Below are positions 53,301 through 64,000 of a stretch of DNA of 64,000 nt, in pieces. Where the stretch lies: positions 19,635,098-19,699,097 of the forward strand of contig NC_086251.1 in NCBI RefSeq assembly GCF_021018805.1, written 5' to 3'. How positions within the stretch are numbered: position 1 is the stretch's first letter; each line of letters begins with the position of its first letter. The notes below the pieces were generated by a model. It was not told the DNA's origin. It made no database searches and saw only the letters and a program-made list of their open reading frames with translations. This DNA comes from Prinia subflava (lineage: Eukaryota > Chordata > Aves > Passeriformes > Cisticolidae). A program made the position numbers and the translations under genes.

Positions 53301-56027
53301 TCTTAAGTACTGCAAGGCTGCTATAATGTCTCTCCAAAGCCTCCTCTTCTCCAGGCTGAGCAACCTCAGCTCTCTCAGCCTGTCTGTAGAAGTGCTTCAG
53401 CCCTCTGCTCATCTGTGTGGCCCTCCTCAGGACCCACTTTTAGCAGGTCCATGTTTGAGGACCCCAGACCTGGACACAGCACTCCAGGTGGGACACAGCA
53501 CTCACAGAAGTGGAGTAGACAGGCAGAATCATCTTCCTTGCCCTGCTGGCCACACTGCTACATTTGACTTTCTGGGCTGCAAATCCACACTGTTGGCTTG
53601 TGTCCAGCCTCTCATCCCAGAACCCTGAAGTCCTTCTAGTTATTTCAGCTCTTTCTACATCTGAGATTCTAGAGTTCATTGAGGTTTATGCAGAGGATTT
53701 TTATTGTGAATAATGAATATGTAGCAGTGACTCAAAAATCCAGGAGATGAAAAAATAAGCAAAATTGTAACAATTTTTCTTTTTCTAGTCTAGTTCTGAG
53801 CTGTAAAGGCTGTGTGTATAAAAAGTTACTTTGATTTCTGAGTGCTAACTTTAGGTTTATGGGATTTGGGGCATAATTTAATGTTCCTCTTCTTATAATA
53901 GCAATTATAATTAATTTCAGTCTTGAAATATTTTATTAATAGTAGCAATAAAATGGGATATATCTTACTGATGAATTGTCATTAATATGCCTGAAACTTG
54001 GACATTACTGGTTTTAGTCACATTAGAGCAGACAGTGTAATATGTAACTTAATGTTCTTAATTTAGGTGGAAGAAGGAAGCAAAAATATTCGCTTGGGCT
54101 CACTAATAGGTCTGCTGGTAGAGGAAGGACAGGACTGGAAGCAAGTTGAAATACCAGCTGATGCTGGTGACCCATCTTCTGTGGCTCCACCAGCACCTGC
54201 ACCTGCCTCAGCTCCTGCAGCTCCTTCAGTTTCAGCCCCTCCTAAATTGCAACATCAACCTGGGAAATTGCAGTAAGTTTCTATGTTTGTTATGAAATGG
54301 AACTCTTCATTAGGGCAGTAGGACTGAACCAAGAAATATTTTTTGTCCCTTTTTTACCTAGTAATAGGCTGTTAGCTGGAGAGTGTTTCAGTATGAGTGA
54401 GGTGATAAACCTTGCAGGCCTAGACTATTTCTTTGCTCATAAGCCCAGTAAATCAATTCAAACAACATTAGAATTAAATGTGCTTTTATCCTGTCCTGAA
54501 TTATGAAGGATTCTAAGCTTACAGTTGGAAAGAAGTTGTGCAGGATGGGCAATAGTGCTCATTCATCAGATGCTAGGTGTACCTAGGACTTGTTTTCTGG
54601 TTTTTTTGAGGAGAAAAAATAAATAAGGAAATGACACGCTCCAAGGTCTTTATAAGCTCTAGCATTTTTCATATTAGAAAAGAATTATTCTAATACTTTC
54701 GTGACAGTGGGGTGCAAAAAACTTAAAATAGCTGGTTTATGTGCTCTTTGTTAATTTGGTTTGGATCTCTTGGTATTCTAAGCATTGCAAACATCTTAGA
54801 GGAGGGGTCAGCTCCAGAGCATTAGTCAGGTAACAATAAGCCATAATCACTTTGTGTCCCAGGAAATGTCCTGTTTGGAGCTATCACTCTGTATTTGTGT
54901 CTTTTTTCCCCCAAACCTCATTACCTTTTCTATCTGGTTTGCTGTGTTCTAAATGCTGCCAGCATTTAGGTTTTTCTCATGCAAGTGGAAGACAGCTGAG
55001 GTCATTGCCCAGGCATTACCTGTAGTAGGAGGATGATCCACAAAAGGATCCTTGAAAGGATTATGTCTTTCATTTTAGTACCAAAGAACATCAGAAGTGC
55101 TGTTTCACTGCAGCTGTTAAGAGATGTATCAGCCGGTTTGGAACCAAATGATCATTTATGACATGGAGTTTTTTTGGCAAGGGCTTAATGGACCATTCTT
55201 AAAATTCAATGAGGTGCAAATATAGTCTCCTTTATGAAATAATGAATAGGAGATTTTGGGAAAAGACTTAAAATCAATTATTTATCCTTTTATGACTGTG
55301 TTGTTGCTTTGTATCTAAGAATTCTAAAACATTTTCTTTAGATGCTGGCTTTTCTCCTCATTTCAGAAAGTAAATTGTATTAAGATGCACTGGGTACTCT
55401 GTACAAATGTACTCTGCTTTGTAGTTGACCAGAGAGAAATGTAGTTTCTCATGCTGTACATTAATGAAATAAGATAACCTTAAAATTTAAATAATTCCTT
55501 TTCTCCCCCTTATTTATTCAGGGTCCGCTTAAGTCCTGCAGCTCGCAACATTCTGGAGACACACGGACTAGATCCAAGCAATGTGACACCTACTGGGCCT
55601 CGAGGAATCTTCACTAAAGAGTATGTAGATAATTTGGTAAACCTACAACTTTTGATACTAGAGCAACCTCCATTAGATTAAAGTTTGTTAAAAAAGCCAT
55701 GTCTTTGTTCCATTTTTTGCTATGGATAGGTTTAGTTAAATTTGAAAAATCTGTTGAAAAGATAGGGAGAATGGTTAGGAAGTATTTGAAGAAGCCCTTA
55801 ATTAGAAATAAACCAAAACATATATTTGTATTTTCTAAGTCCCATCTCAGCTGTGTGGTACTGCTGTCATGTTTCCTGCAGCTCAGCCTAGTGGTGGCTC
55901 TTGCCTCCTGAGCACCACTATTTGCTACCATTGTGGATCTCAAGAATTTTGCTTGCCAAGATGCAAAAAGAGCCAAAATAAAAAAACAGTGGCCTGTTTT
56001 CTTCAACTCCTTTTCTTCAGGAAGTTC

Positions 56028-56089
<62 letters not shown>

Positions 56090-59000
56090 CAGTTCTGTTC
56101 TGAAATCTGTCAGGATTTCATTTTTTCCTATTTTTATTGGGCTGGGAAGAGCAATGAAATATAATGATAAGAAATTCCAGAATTCTGTTTTTCTCCCATT
56201 TTTCTTTTTCCTCTATGATTTCAAGAATGTTTGTTTACAGAACTGTAGTTTATGATCTAGTAGGTTTTTATACCTTTTTTGAGTATTCCAGTGTAATGAT
56301 TGGCACTCAAGCCTCTGAGTGAGAAAGCAGAATGTAAAAAATGTGGTAGATCCAGTGCATTTAGCCTTGAAATGATGCATTCTCCTCACATGGGTATGTA
56401 TGTTACTGGAAGTGAGGATTTTGGCAGAAATACATATTTTTCTTCTCGGGAATTTTTTTTTTTTTTACAAATAGCATCATGCACTTAAACAGACTTTTCT
56501 GGCTGCTGTTATTTTAGTTCCATTCAAAGATAACCAGGATCAGGTCAGTGTAACTTGAAACTGGACCCAGAAAAGTTGCAGTTTTTCAGAGCTTTTTTTT
56601 TTTCCTATGACTTTGGCTGAGTTGAGATGTAATAAGAAATTGAATAGGTAGAATATGCTATGTAACAGGAACTCATCAGAGAGAGTTCTTTCTTAATTAT
56701 GTAAGTGTAATGGTAATTTATGGTGTGTAACGAGGCTATGGCAGGTGGAAACCCTCTAGGACTTTGAGCTAACGAATTAACATTTCCTAGTTGTCATGGA
56801 GATCTAGCAAAGATTTTTCTGTAGTTAGGAGTATTATCTAGCAAAATCACTTCTTTTTAAAACTGTTTTTTTCATACAAAAGGTTTGACTATGAAATGTC
56901 AATTTAAGATGAAGACTGTCTGGGGTTTTCTAACCATTCTTTTGAAATGGGGTTAATCTTTTAGGTGCCTACAGACTGATACTATATTCAGTTTGAAATG
57001 AGATGTGCAGATTTTTATAGAGAGCTGCTGCAGATATTCAGGGAAATATTTCCTTTGTTGCACGCACCAGATTACAAGAAAGAAAGATAGCCAATTACGT
57101 AAGCAAGGAAGAGTCTTTCCCCCAATTTTCTATCTATACCTTCAATTCACTGTAAAACCTGCAAAAGCAGTTGGAACTTCCACTCAACTGGCGTTCTTTC
57201 TTTATTTATCTGTATACTTTTGTTTATTTATATTTCTCTTACATGTCTGTTCAAGGTTGAATTACTGTTGGTTTTTTTCTTGCTTGTTTTGTTGTTGGTT
57301 TTGTGTGTGATTTTTTTTTTAATGGAGTGGCAGAGGTTTTTTATTTGTTATTTCTAAGTAATATCCTCTTATGTCACTCCATATCATTTTCTTCAAAAAT
57401 GTCCTAGAAAATTGGTGTGCCAGTACAAAGTAACTCACAAATTCTGTCAAAGATTGTACCATGTTTCTACTCGTCAGCTCAGACACTGTTTGGGAGGACT
57501 ATATGAAAATTGATTGTTTCAGCTACTACTGTCCTTTCCCATTCTATTTCATAGTGGCCTAGGGATTTATACATGCAGCCATGAAAAGACAGGTTACTGA
57601 GAACCATGTTTTTCTGAGGCTGTGTTGCTCCCAGCTGCTGTTAAATTAGTGTGTCTTGGGATCTCTGAGCTGCTCAGGCATTTTCAGCTTGCAAAGAATG
57701 CACAGCACACATATGGAGTGATGTTTTTCTGGAATTAATTCACATGCGCGTAATGAGTATGAACTGACCCTGGGATCTCTGCTGTGTGCAGTTTGTTAGC
57801 AGCATGTGGGAGGAATGAGTTCCTTCTGTAATGACAGGCAATAAGTCTGATACCTGGCAGTTTCTGATGTGCTTTGGATCTGTGCTAACCCTTTGCCTTC
57901 CTCCAGGAAATCTGTGAATTGAGTAAACAGGTGTAAACATGTGAAAGGGGAATATAAATCCTATGAAAGGGGTTGGGTCCAGTTTAAGAACAGTAACTGC
58001 CACCACAGGAAGCTTGTGTCAATCCATGCACCGTTGGATTGACACATCACCTCAGTGATTCTTAGGTGTCCGTGTAACCTAACTTGTCTATATTAAGAAA
58101 AGTCTATTTTGAACACAAAATACTCAGTTTGCTTTCACCATTCTTTGGATTTTGGCTAACATGAAGTGAAAAGACTACACATTTCTGTAGTAGTGCTGGA
58201 CTGAATTGTAACTAAGTTGCCAGAATCTGCATATTTCTAATTAATAACAGTTTGGTAAGGCATATTTTTGTTTAATAAATGTTTATTAAACTCTCATATC
58301 TTTTCTGCAAAGCAGACTGCTTTCGTGTTTGTTGCCTCTCTTTCTCTGTTACTGACCCATGTTGATAGAAGTTTATAGAGTTATTGGAAAGATCCTTTTC
58401 CAGTTGCAATAAAATATCTGTTTACCTGACTTATACTTAAACCTGTTTAATTTTATTTGCTTTGGTGCCTCTTTTAACTCTACTTGCATTCAGGCTTGCA
58501 GTGTTGCAACTATGACAGTCATAACATTGCTGTACCTGTTTTTCTTAACCTGTTAAATCATTTGGAATTGATGGGGGATCTCTATTCATATGTATGTGTA
58601 ATAAATATATGTGAACTTTGATTTTTATATAAGTGTCTTTTGTACAATACAAGTTAGTTTCAGAAAGTCTTCAGCAAATCTTTTATCTAAAAATAAATTA
58701 TTAAATTATAAAAATAATTTTGGCAATTAGTACGCATTTTCCAATTAACACACTAAAACCAGATGGTCTCTCTCTAACTGCCAAGTGAAAACCCTTAACA
58801 AAGTTTTGGTAGCTTCTAGTATGTTAACCAAAAAGCTTGCATTATGTCATATAATTACTTTTTATGTCTGAAATTGTCATGGTTGGGAGTGATTGTCATT
58901 CTGTCAAATCTAATTTTTTTCCCCTGGTACAGTAGTTAAGTCAAATAATAAACACTTAATTTTAAAACAAATTTTGACTAGCATGTTAGTTTGGGAAAAC

Positions 59001-61817
59001 ATGTAATAACTTTCAATTAGAAAAAATTTTATCTGGAGCTCATTCACTTTTTTGTTTCAATATCATTTGTTGAATTATGTGTTGAAGATAAGAATAAATT
59101 GAAGCAAGTCAGCAATGGTAAAAGGCATTATATAAGAGCTTTTAAATTTTCAGTTCTTGTTTCTGGAGTGCTACTTTTTAGGAAGAACTAAGAATGCATA
59201 ATGTCCTGAGATTTTGTTCTTTCTATAAAAATTTAGTAACAAACTCTTGTTTGTCACTCAAGCTGCCACTTTTGGCTGTCACTCAAGAATAGTCTCTCAA
59301 GCAGTAATGACTGAAATTAGATAACTTTGTTTGGTATTTGTGCCTTGTGTTTTAAAACCTTGGTAGAGTTGTAAGGAGTCTGATTTTTAATTTAATTTCC
59401 TCTGAATGCACCTGGAGCAGACACAGTATCATGGCTTAGAGATGGAGGTCTCTCCTGTCTGTCATACTGTGCCCACAACAGCAAAGTTTTGTGGTGGTAG
59501 CTGTATCAGTAAAAAATCCTTGAAGAATGCTTCGACTTTATTTCTCCAGTGTGGTGTTGGGAAGTATGGGCTTGTATAACATCTGTGTGTGCCTGACTCT
59601 GCAAATTTATGACAGAAAGGTGCAGAGAAATGTATTACTCAATCTTCACTTAGCAGCTCTAAGTAATTACATTAAATTCAGATTATTACAAATATAACAG
59701 ATCAAACAGCTTTTACTTGAGACTTTATAGCCTGAATAAGTGTACTCTTTTATTCAGGAGAATTGTTAGTGCAATTCAAAAATCATTATGCATGCTTACA
59801 GTTAGTGATGATGATTATTATGCTTTTCTAACACAAATGTTTTCTGTTACTGCATATTCAGGCCCTTTTATTTATGGAATTTAATGAGAATTTACTAAAA
59901 AGATACCACAAAGGCAACACAAAATTAATAATTTTAAATAATAATTGCCTTCTTAATGTTTGGTTTGATAACAGAAACTTGAATGTCCAGAAGTGACTAA
60001 TTAAACAGATTAAATGATGGAATAGTAATACTTTGGTAAGTGTTAAATAGTTTCTTTGTTGTCAATCTTTCACTCTGTTTAATCACCAGGGATGCTCTCA
60101 AACTTCTGCAAGAGAAGCAGAAAGGTAAACCCAGTGACTTCAAACCTGTGGTTTCTCCAGCTCCTGCTGCAGTGCCTTCTCCTTCACAAGCAACAGCCGT
60201 GACTTCTTATCCAAGGCCAGCAATTCCTCCCGTTTCCACACCAGGACAACCTGCTGCACTGGTAACACTTCTGCTCAGATTTCAGCATTGCTGCAGCTGA
60301 ACAGTGCAGCAGCTGCTTCAGTAGCTCTGAGATTTCTAGATCTGGAGAGAGGAAGGAAACTAAGGCCACTCAGATGTCAAGCTCAGTGATGTGCAGTTTT
60401 TAGTATGTTTCAGTGATTCTAAGGCAATGTAATTAAAACTGTGAAATCCTTGAAATGATGGTCTGTGTACTATTCTGTGGAGCTTGCAGATTGAAGTGGT
60501 GAAAAACTGATATTGCAGGCATTGGAGAAACTAGACTGATGATTTATTTTTTCTGTACATGGTTTGTTTGCTTTCCTGCAAGATGCAAGTGTCCATTAAT
60601 GAGTTCTCAAGAGGTGAGGAAGGAAAAGGCTTCTTGGTGGTTGCCTTGGAGAGTAATTGTGCAAACTCTAAAACCTAAACGAATTTCTATATTAAACTGA
60701 AATTTTAGAAATACCAGAAAATACTTTTTTTAAAGAATAAATACCCTTGCTGAAATATACATTAGTAGAAATTGAAAAGCTTTTGTGAAAAACATTTTCT
60801 GGCTCTAGAACTAAATTTGATGTATCTTTTTAGGCTGAAGTTTACAATGTAGCTACAATTCATAATAGTCAGAAAATGCCTTTTTTTTTACTGTACAAAG
60901 AGCCAAACAAAGAACTCAAAAGCTCAACTTAAATCCGTTACAGAACAAAACGCTTCTATGATTACACCAGAACATACATATTCTGATTTATTGTGTGTTG
61001 AGTACTATTGAATATGTATTAAGGATTCTATGAATCCTTGTATGTTCAAGAGATATGTGCTAAAGATTGAGTCATTTTACAGAATCATTTATCTTCTTGC
61101 TTTCTGTAGTCACTAATATTTTAAGAGATTTCTTGCAAGTTGACCTGCTTCTAGGAAGAAGTTGGCCATTGAAACATTATAGGATATATCTGGAAGGAGA
61201 GCGAAGAACAACAGAAAAGATGTAGTAAAGCTTATCTTAAGGAACTACACAGGGAATTGAAAAAGCAGTAGTTTACTGAGGAAATGTTATTTTATAATTT
61301 AAATGGATCAAAGCATAATCTGAGCAATGTGCCAGGCCTGGAGGATGGAATAGTGCTTAGATACTCTGGCTGAAAAGAAATGCCTCAATATTTTTTTTTC
61401 CTTAAAACAAGGTTAATTCTATACTGTAAAGCAGAATGATTCTGTAAAACCTGTTGTGTTCATCTCATTTAATAGGAATACACCAGAACACTCAATGCTC
61501 TTGGTCATATTAATTTCAGTAGTTGGAATGTATCACTTTTGGTAGCAAGGGGATAGCTGACATGGGCAGGAGTCACTGATGATAATGCATAAATGCTGGA
61601 GTACTTTCAACAAAGGGGAAGTGTGTTTACTGTACTGATATTTAATATTCAGCATATGATTTCTTTCAGGGCACATTCACAGAAATCCCAGCCAGCAATA
61701 TCCGAAGAGTTATTGCTAAGAGATTAACAGAGTCTAAAACCACCATACCTCATGCATATGCTGCTGCTGACTGTGCCATTGATGCTGTTTTGAAATTAAG
61801 AAAAGAATTGGCCAAAG
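38161..61817 (+). CDS. PDHX: PDHX, pyruvate dehydrogenase complex E3-binding protein (exons 1-7, 3' part outside window)
   Basis: Mitochondrial matrix structural subunit (component X, E3BP) that anchors dihydrolipoamide dehydrogenase to the E2 core of the pyruvate dehydrogenase complex. Exons are 38161-38302, 44418-44501, 49103-49203, 54067-54272, 55522-55620, 60090-60261 and 61670-61817. They give 317 codons plus one base, all junctions in frame. Residues 1-47 are an Arg/Leu-rich presequence with few acids. About 50-125 is the lipoyl domain ([19 protein letters not shown]; lipoyl lysine K92 in ETDKAVVT). About 127-176 is an Ala/Pro linker. About 180-216 is the E3-binding domain ([25 protein letters not shown]). 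About 218-266 is a second linker ([16 protein letters not shown]). From about 270 the E2-like core begins ([20 protein letters not shown]). [13 protein letters not shown] and the [10 protein letters not shown] linker identify PDHX rather than DLAT. Human PDHX has 11 exons, so about four are missing here because of the window edge. Confidence 0.96.
42391..43331 (-). repeat. CR1 LINE 3' fragment, 0.94 kb, in PDHX intron 1
   Basis: The plus strand shows the antisense CR1 3' end: TTTGGCTTGGAAGGGACC, GGTCATCTAGTCCATTCCCC, TAGACCAGGTTGCTCAGAAC, TGGGCAGCCTGTTTCTGTG. It continues through TCGACCTGCTGGCCACACTG to GACTTGCCCTTGGTGAAGC. It carries no intact frame and is directly followed by an A23 run. 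Confidence 0.88.
43334..43356 (+). repeat. A23 homopolymer at the edge of a CR1 copy
   Basis: An unbroken A run just right of the CR1 fragment. CR1 does not normally carry poly(A), and this is the 5' side of the element, so it is a separate feature. Confidence 0.9.
44418..44501 (+). CDS. PDHX: PDHX exon 2 (lipoyl domain, first half)
   Basis: 84 bp, acceptor TTTTGCAG, donor GTAAGA. It encodes [18 protein letters not shown] through KWLKKE between split Gly codons. [10 protein letters not shown] is the hallmark of 2-oxoacid dehydrogenase lipoyl domains. Confidence 0.96.
44502..49102 (+). other. PDHX: PDHX intron 2
   Basis: 4.6 kb, AT-rich, GT-AG. A short (GT)n lies near 44736-44748 and A-rich sequence near 46995-47045. 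No repeat family recognised. Confidence 0.9.
49103..49203 (+). CDS. PDHX: PDHX exon 3 (lipoyl-lysine exon)
   Basis: 101 bp, acceptor TTTTGCAG, donor GTAGGA, which departs from consensus at +4 to +6. It encodes [20 protein letters not shown] and [10 protein letters not shown]92 of ETDKAVV is the lipoylated lysine. Confidence 0.96.
52115..52640. repeat. GC-rich block of unknown origin in PDHX intron 3
   Basis: A GC-rich, GT/CT-skewed stretch in an AT-rich intron, with open frames on both strands but no exon borders or recognised protein. The composition and abrupt edges suggest an inserted element or an old LTR. I could not name it. Confidence 0.35.
52991..53690 (-). repeat. CR1 LINE 3' fragment, 0.7 kb, in PDHX intron 3
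   Basis: Begins with the reverse complement of the CR1 ATTCTATG tail (CATAGAACCATAGAATC). Then come the usual antisense landmarks: TTTTGGGCTGTAAGGGCC, ATCAGGTTGCACAGGGC, CTTCTCCAGGCTGAGCAACC and CCTGCTGGCCACACTGC. The right edge is approximate. Confidence 0.88.
54067..54272 (+). CDS. PDHX: PDHX exon 4 (end of lipoyl domain, Ala/Pro linker)
   Basis: 206 bp, acceptor AATTTAG, donor GTAAGT. It begins [20 protein letters not shown], closing the lipoyl domain. Then comes an Ala/Pro linker ([19 protein letters not shown]) that lets the lipoyl arm swing. The linker is more Ala-Pro repetitive than the human one. The last Gln codon is split 2+1. Confidence 0.95.
54273..55521 (+). other. PDHX: PDHX intron 4
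   Basis: 1.2 kb, AT-rich, GT-AG. Nothing further recognised. Confidence 0.9.
55522..55620 (+). CDS. PDHX: PDHX exon 5 (E3-binding domain)
   Basis: 99 bp, acceptor TTATTCAG, donor GTATGT. It encodes [16 protein letters not shown] through TGPRGIFTK, the peripheral subunit-binding domain that holds E3. It ends two bases into the Glu codon. Confidence 0.96.
55621..60089 (+). other. PDHX: PDHX intron 5
   Basis: 4.5 kb, GT-AG. It holds a 55-base T run at 56031-56085 and several shorter T runs. The rest is AT-rich with nothing recognised. Confidence 0.9.
56031..56085 (+). repeat. PDHX: 55-base T homopolymer in PDHX intron 5
   Basis: An unbroken run of T from 56031 to 56085. It is not adjacent to a recognised retroelement body. 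Its length is likely unstable or affected by sequencing. Confidence 0.97.
60090..60261 (+). CDS. PDHX: PDHX exon 6 (end of E3-binding domain, second linker)
   Basis: 172 bp, acceptor AATCACCAG, donor GTAACA. It begins [13 protein letters not shown] and continues as a Pro/Ala linker with [19 protein letters not shown], very close to the human [10 protein letters not shown] segment. It ends in phase 0. Confidence 0.95.
60262..61669 (+). other. PDHX: PDHX intron 6
   Basis: 1.4 kb, AT-rich, GT-AG. Nothing further recognised. Confidence 0.9.
61670..61817 (+). CDS. PDHX: PDHX exon 7 (start of E2-like core)
   Basis: 148 bp, acceptor TTTCTTTCAG, donor GTTAGT. It encodes [19 protein letters not shown] and on through PHAYAAADC to KELAK, ending one base into the next codon. 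This is the N-terminal strand and helix of the acyltransferase-like inner core. The next exon is beyond 64,000. Confidence 0.95.
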
Positions 61818-62183
61818 GTTAGTAGTCTGATTTACTTTAAATGTGGCAATACTAATGTGGTTATACAAATGTATAATTTGTCCTGTTTATATAAACTTCC
61901 CCAGGAGGTGTAGATTTTGTGTAGGTAGACCACTATGCATTCAAATAGGTTTTTTCAGTATTCTGTATGTTGGAATCAAGCTGTAGTTCCCAGCAATTAT
62001 TGAATTGTACAATTTGTCAGGATACATGAAAACTGTGGTGTTGCTTTGCCAACATCACTCTAAAGTTTTATTTTCCAGAATGATCAGGCTGCATAAGCAA
62101 ATAGTGATGCTCTGTTTGGTGATGGAGACATGCACCTCCTAGACTAGTACTAAGTCTGTGACTTGGGTAAAAAAAATCTGAAG

Positions 62184-62188
62184 GCTTG
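62184..62188. repeat. target-site duplication, left copy (GCTTG)
   Basis: Identical to 63558-63562 immediately outside the LTR ends. Confidence 0.8.
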
Positions 62189-63557
62189 TGTCATGGGTTA
62201 GCACTGGCTAGATGTTAGTGCACTCATGAATATATGTTTTTTTTCTAACAACTCCTGTGGGATGTGATCAGGAACAGAGCAGAGCAGGCTTAAATTTTGA
62301 AAATAAAAAAAACCTACTAAAACTTTATTAATTACATAAGAACAGGGACAGAAATACACTTAAATACACACAGAGACAGAAATAAAAACTTCTTAGAACA
62401 TTTCTTCCTTCAGTTTTTACTTCCCCACTTATCACTTTTCACAGACTAACCTCTGGGTTTTAAATTAAACAATCTCCACTCAAAAAAACTAATCTTTAAT
62501 TCAGCAAGGGAGAGAGGAGTCTCTCTCGCACCACAAACTGTTCTTCAGAAAACAGGGGTTCACCCCTTATGTGTTTTCATGTCACCTATAGCACCGCCTG
62601 GAGAAGTCTGCTAAGGTGACACTCTCTTTTTTCTTATGTCTAGCGCTCTCACTGCTGTCTCATAGGCCAAAACTACATATAGGGCTTTTTAAAGATGCTG
62701 CATGCCGAGCTCTCCCCTTTTCACTCAGGGGCTGGAGTTCTAGGAGCAGGTCTGCCCTGAGGGCAGAAGGCACTACTTCACCCTCCCCCTCTTTTCTCTG
62801 CTCGCTCTACTCTTCTAAGTGCCAGTCACTGTAGCAAAAGCAAGGGGCAGCTGCATCTACCCAAAAATGCAGTTTATGTTCAAAAGAGACTCAAGTTTAG
62901 TCTATAGCTGACATTATGCAAGAAAAGTCTAGCTCTAAGGCTACTCTTCTCATTCTTCTATCGAGTTCTTTCTAATCATGCTTTATTATCTCAGTCCTAG
63001 GCTGCTTCCCTCTCTCTGAAAACTACTAGTCATGAAAATCAATGTCTAAGAAAAGTTTCTTTCTGCCAAGCAAAGGTTAACAGTTTCTTCTTGGCAAGGT
63101 GCTGCAAGCGGAGGCATTCCCAGGCTCGGCAACTCTCCACATGGCTGAGCACTTTTTCTTAGAGTTTGGGGGGGAGGAGAGAGGTGAGCACACACAACAG
63201 GCACTTCTACAGTTTTCCACCCCTCTATCCTGGACGGGGCAGCTCAGTTCTAGTCTTGTCTCTTCTCTTCTCCCCCCTCCCCCGGGGGGGCTCCGGCTTA
63301 CCTGAGCCGACCACGTGTTTCTCTTCTTCTACTCAGCCTTGTGGCCAGGCAGAAGAAAGAGACTTGAGACATCTCTCTGCTGACACCCAGATCCGAAAAG
63401 AGGCTGAGCCCCTCAGACTCCTGCTTTTAACTCTTTGTGTCCTCAAAAGCGTGTCTAAACCTCTGAGTAACCAACCCAGGTGCCAGCAGAAAAGCTGATC
63501 ACTGATTGGACTGCCCACATCCCCTTAGAGGAATTTACCTCCCCCCTAACCACAACA
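62189..63557 (-). mobile_element. solo LTR of an endogenous retrovirus, 1.37 kb, with 5-bp target duplication
   Basis: Bounded by TGTCATGGGTTAG on the left and CTAACCACAACA on the right, which are imperfect inverted termini of the TG...CA type. It is flanked on both sides by the same 5 bases, GCTTG (62184-62188 and 63558-63562). Minus-strand signals fit an LTR read leftwards: CCAAT (63505-63509), a TATA-like TTAAAAG (about 63425-63431) and AATAAA (62324-62329). No retroviral coding sequence lies inside, so recombination has probably left a single LTR. GC content is higher than in the intron. The family is not identified. A 5-bp duplication is typical of ERVL-like and some other groups. Confidence 0.8.
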
Positions 63558-63562
63558 GCTTG
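63558..63562. repeat. target-site duplication, right copy (GCTTG)
   Basis: Identical to 62184-62188 immediately outside the LTR ends. Confidence 0.8.
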
Positions 63563-64000
63563 TTATTTTGTAGAGTGAAGAAACAACAGGGTGGTTTTTC
63601 TCCTACTATACTTTTTTTTTTTTAAGACCACAGATTAGTTCTAAAGACTGAAGACATTGATGGGAGAATACAGCTGTTTGCCCAAGAGAAACGTACATGA
63701 ACAATTTAATGTGGATTCTTTTTCATGGTTTTTTATTAGTTCTTCTTTCTGGTACAATTTGTGTAGTTTGTTTTCAATAGTTCAGCTTTGAGATGTTTCT
63801 CCTCATTACCACAAGAATGAAAAACGATTAGTTTTAGGTCTAAGAAATGGCAAGTTTTGATCTAAAGCTTCACGATTGCTGTCATGGTTTGAAAGCTTAT
63901 AGGTTCAAATGGTAGCTTTCCTAAGCCATGTGAGCTCTGCATTCAGAATAACACAGCAGAATAGTTATAATTTACATGAAATTCAGCTGGTATATTCAGA

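Larger units (their letters stand above)
49204..54066 (+). other. PDHX: PDHX intron 3
   Basis: 4.9 kb, GT-AG. It contains a GC-rich block of unknown type (about 52115-52640) and an antisense CR1 copy (about 52991-53690). Confidence 0.9.
61818..64000 (+). other. PDHX: PDHX intron 7 (runs off the window)
   Basis: At least 2.2 kb. More than half is the solo LTR at 62189-63557. No exon 8 coding sequence was seen before the window ends. Confidence 0.85.

Noticed and set aside
62616..63498. Ser/Leu-rich ORFs in PDHX intron 7
   Set aside because: They lie inside the solo LTR and read against its orientation.

Overview
This window comes from a vertebrate nuclear genome, almost certainly a bird. Two split genes have GT-AG introns. 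The interspersed repeats are CR1 LINE copies with bird-type 3' ends and avian-type retroviral LTRs. There is one sharp CpG island in otherwise AT-rich DNA. No bacterial-type gene, CRISPR array, tRNA or rRNA was seen.

Layout. (1) About 1-25,200 is a long intergenic stretch with no convincing exon. It carries old CR1 fragments (about 4,560-4,790, 5,640-5,870 and 13,000-14,155), a possible older repeat near 9,640-9,920, a partial LTR (2,852-2,951), a near-complete solo LTR (17,320-17,891), an (AAAT)n microsatellite (about 19,916-19,968) and a TAATTA-rich block (about 3,505-3,760). (2) About 25,238-37,779, minus strand, is APIP, the methylthioribulose-1-phosphate dehydratase of methionine salvage. 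Seven coding exons give a complete 233-residue protein. (3) 37,780-38,160 is the 381-bp bidirectional CpG-island promoter. (4) From 38,161 to the window end, plus strand, is PDHX, the E3-binding protein (component X) of the pyruvate dehydrogenase complex. Coding exons 1-7 are present: mitochondrial leader, lipoyl domain, E3-binding domain and the start of the E2-like core. The remaining exons lie beyond 64,000. PDHX intron 7 holds a 1.37-kb solo LTR with a perfect 5-bp target duplication.

The two proteins have unrelated jobs, cytosolic methionine salvage and mitochondrial pyruvate oxidation, but share one promoter region. The same head-to-head pair exists on human chromosome 11p13 (EHF - APIP - PDHX - CD44), so the arrangement predates the bird-mammal split. 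By that synteny, the left 25 kb is the bird counterpart of the EHF-APIP intergenic region, known in human as a cystic fibrosis lung-disease modifier locus.

No wholly new system is evident. The items most worth a second look are an unexplained minus-strand terminal-exon-like ORF at 25,523-25,671 with a strong acceptor and a downstream AATAAA, the paired ATGGCGGC motifs over both start codons, the 1.37-kb LTR, and the GC-rich block in PDHX intron 3.
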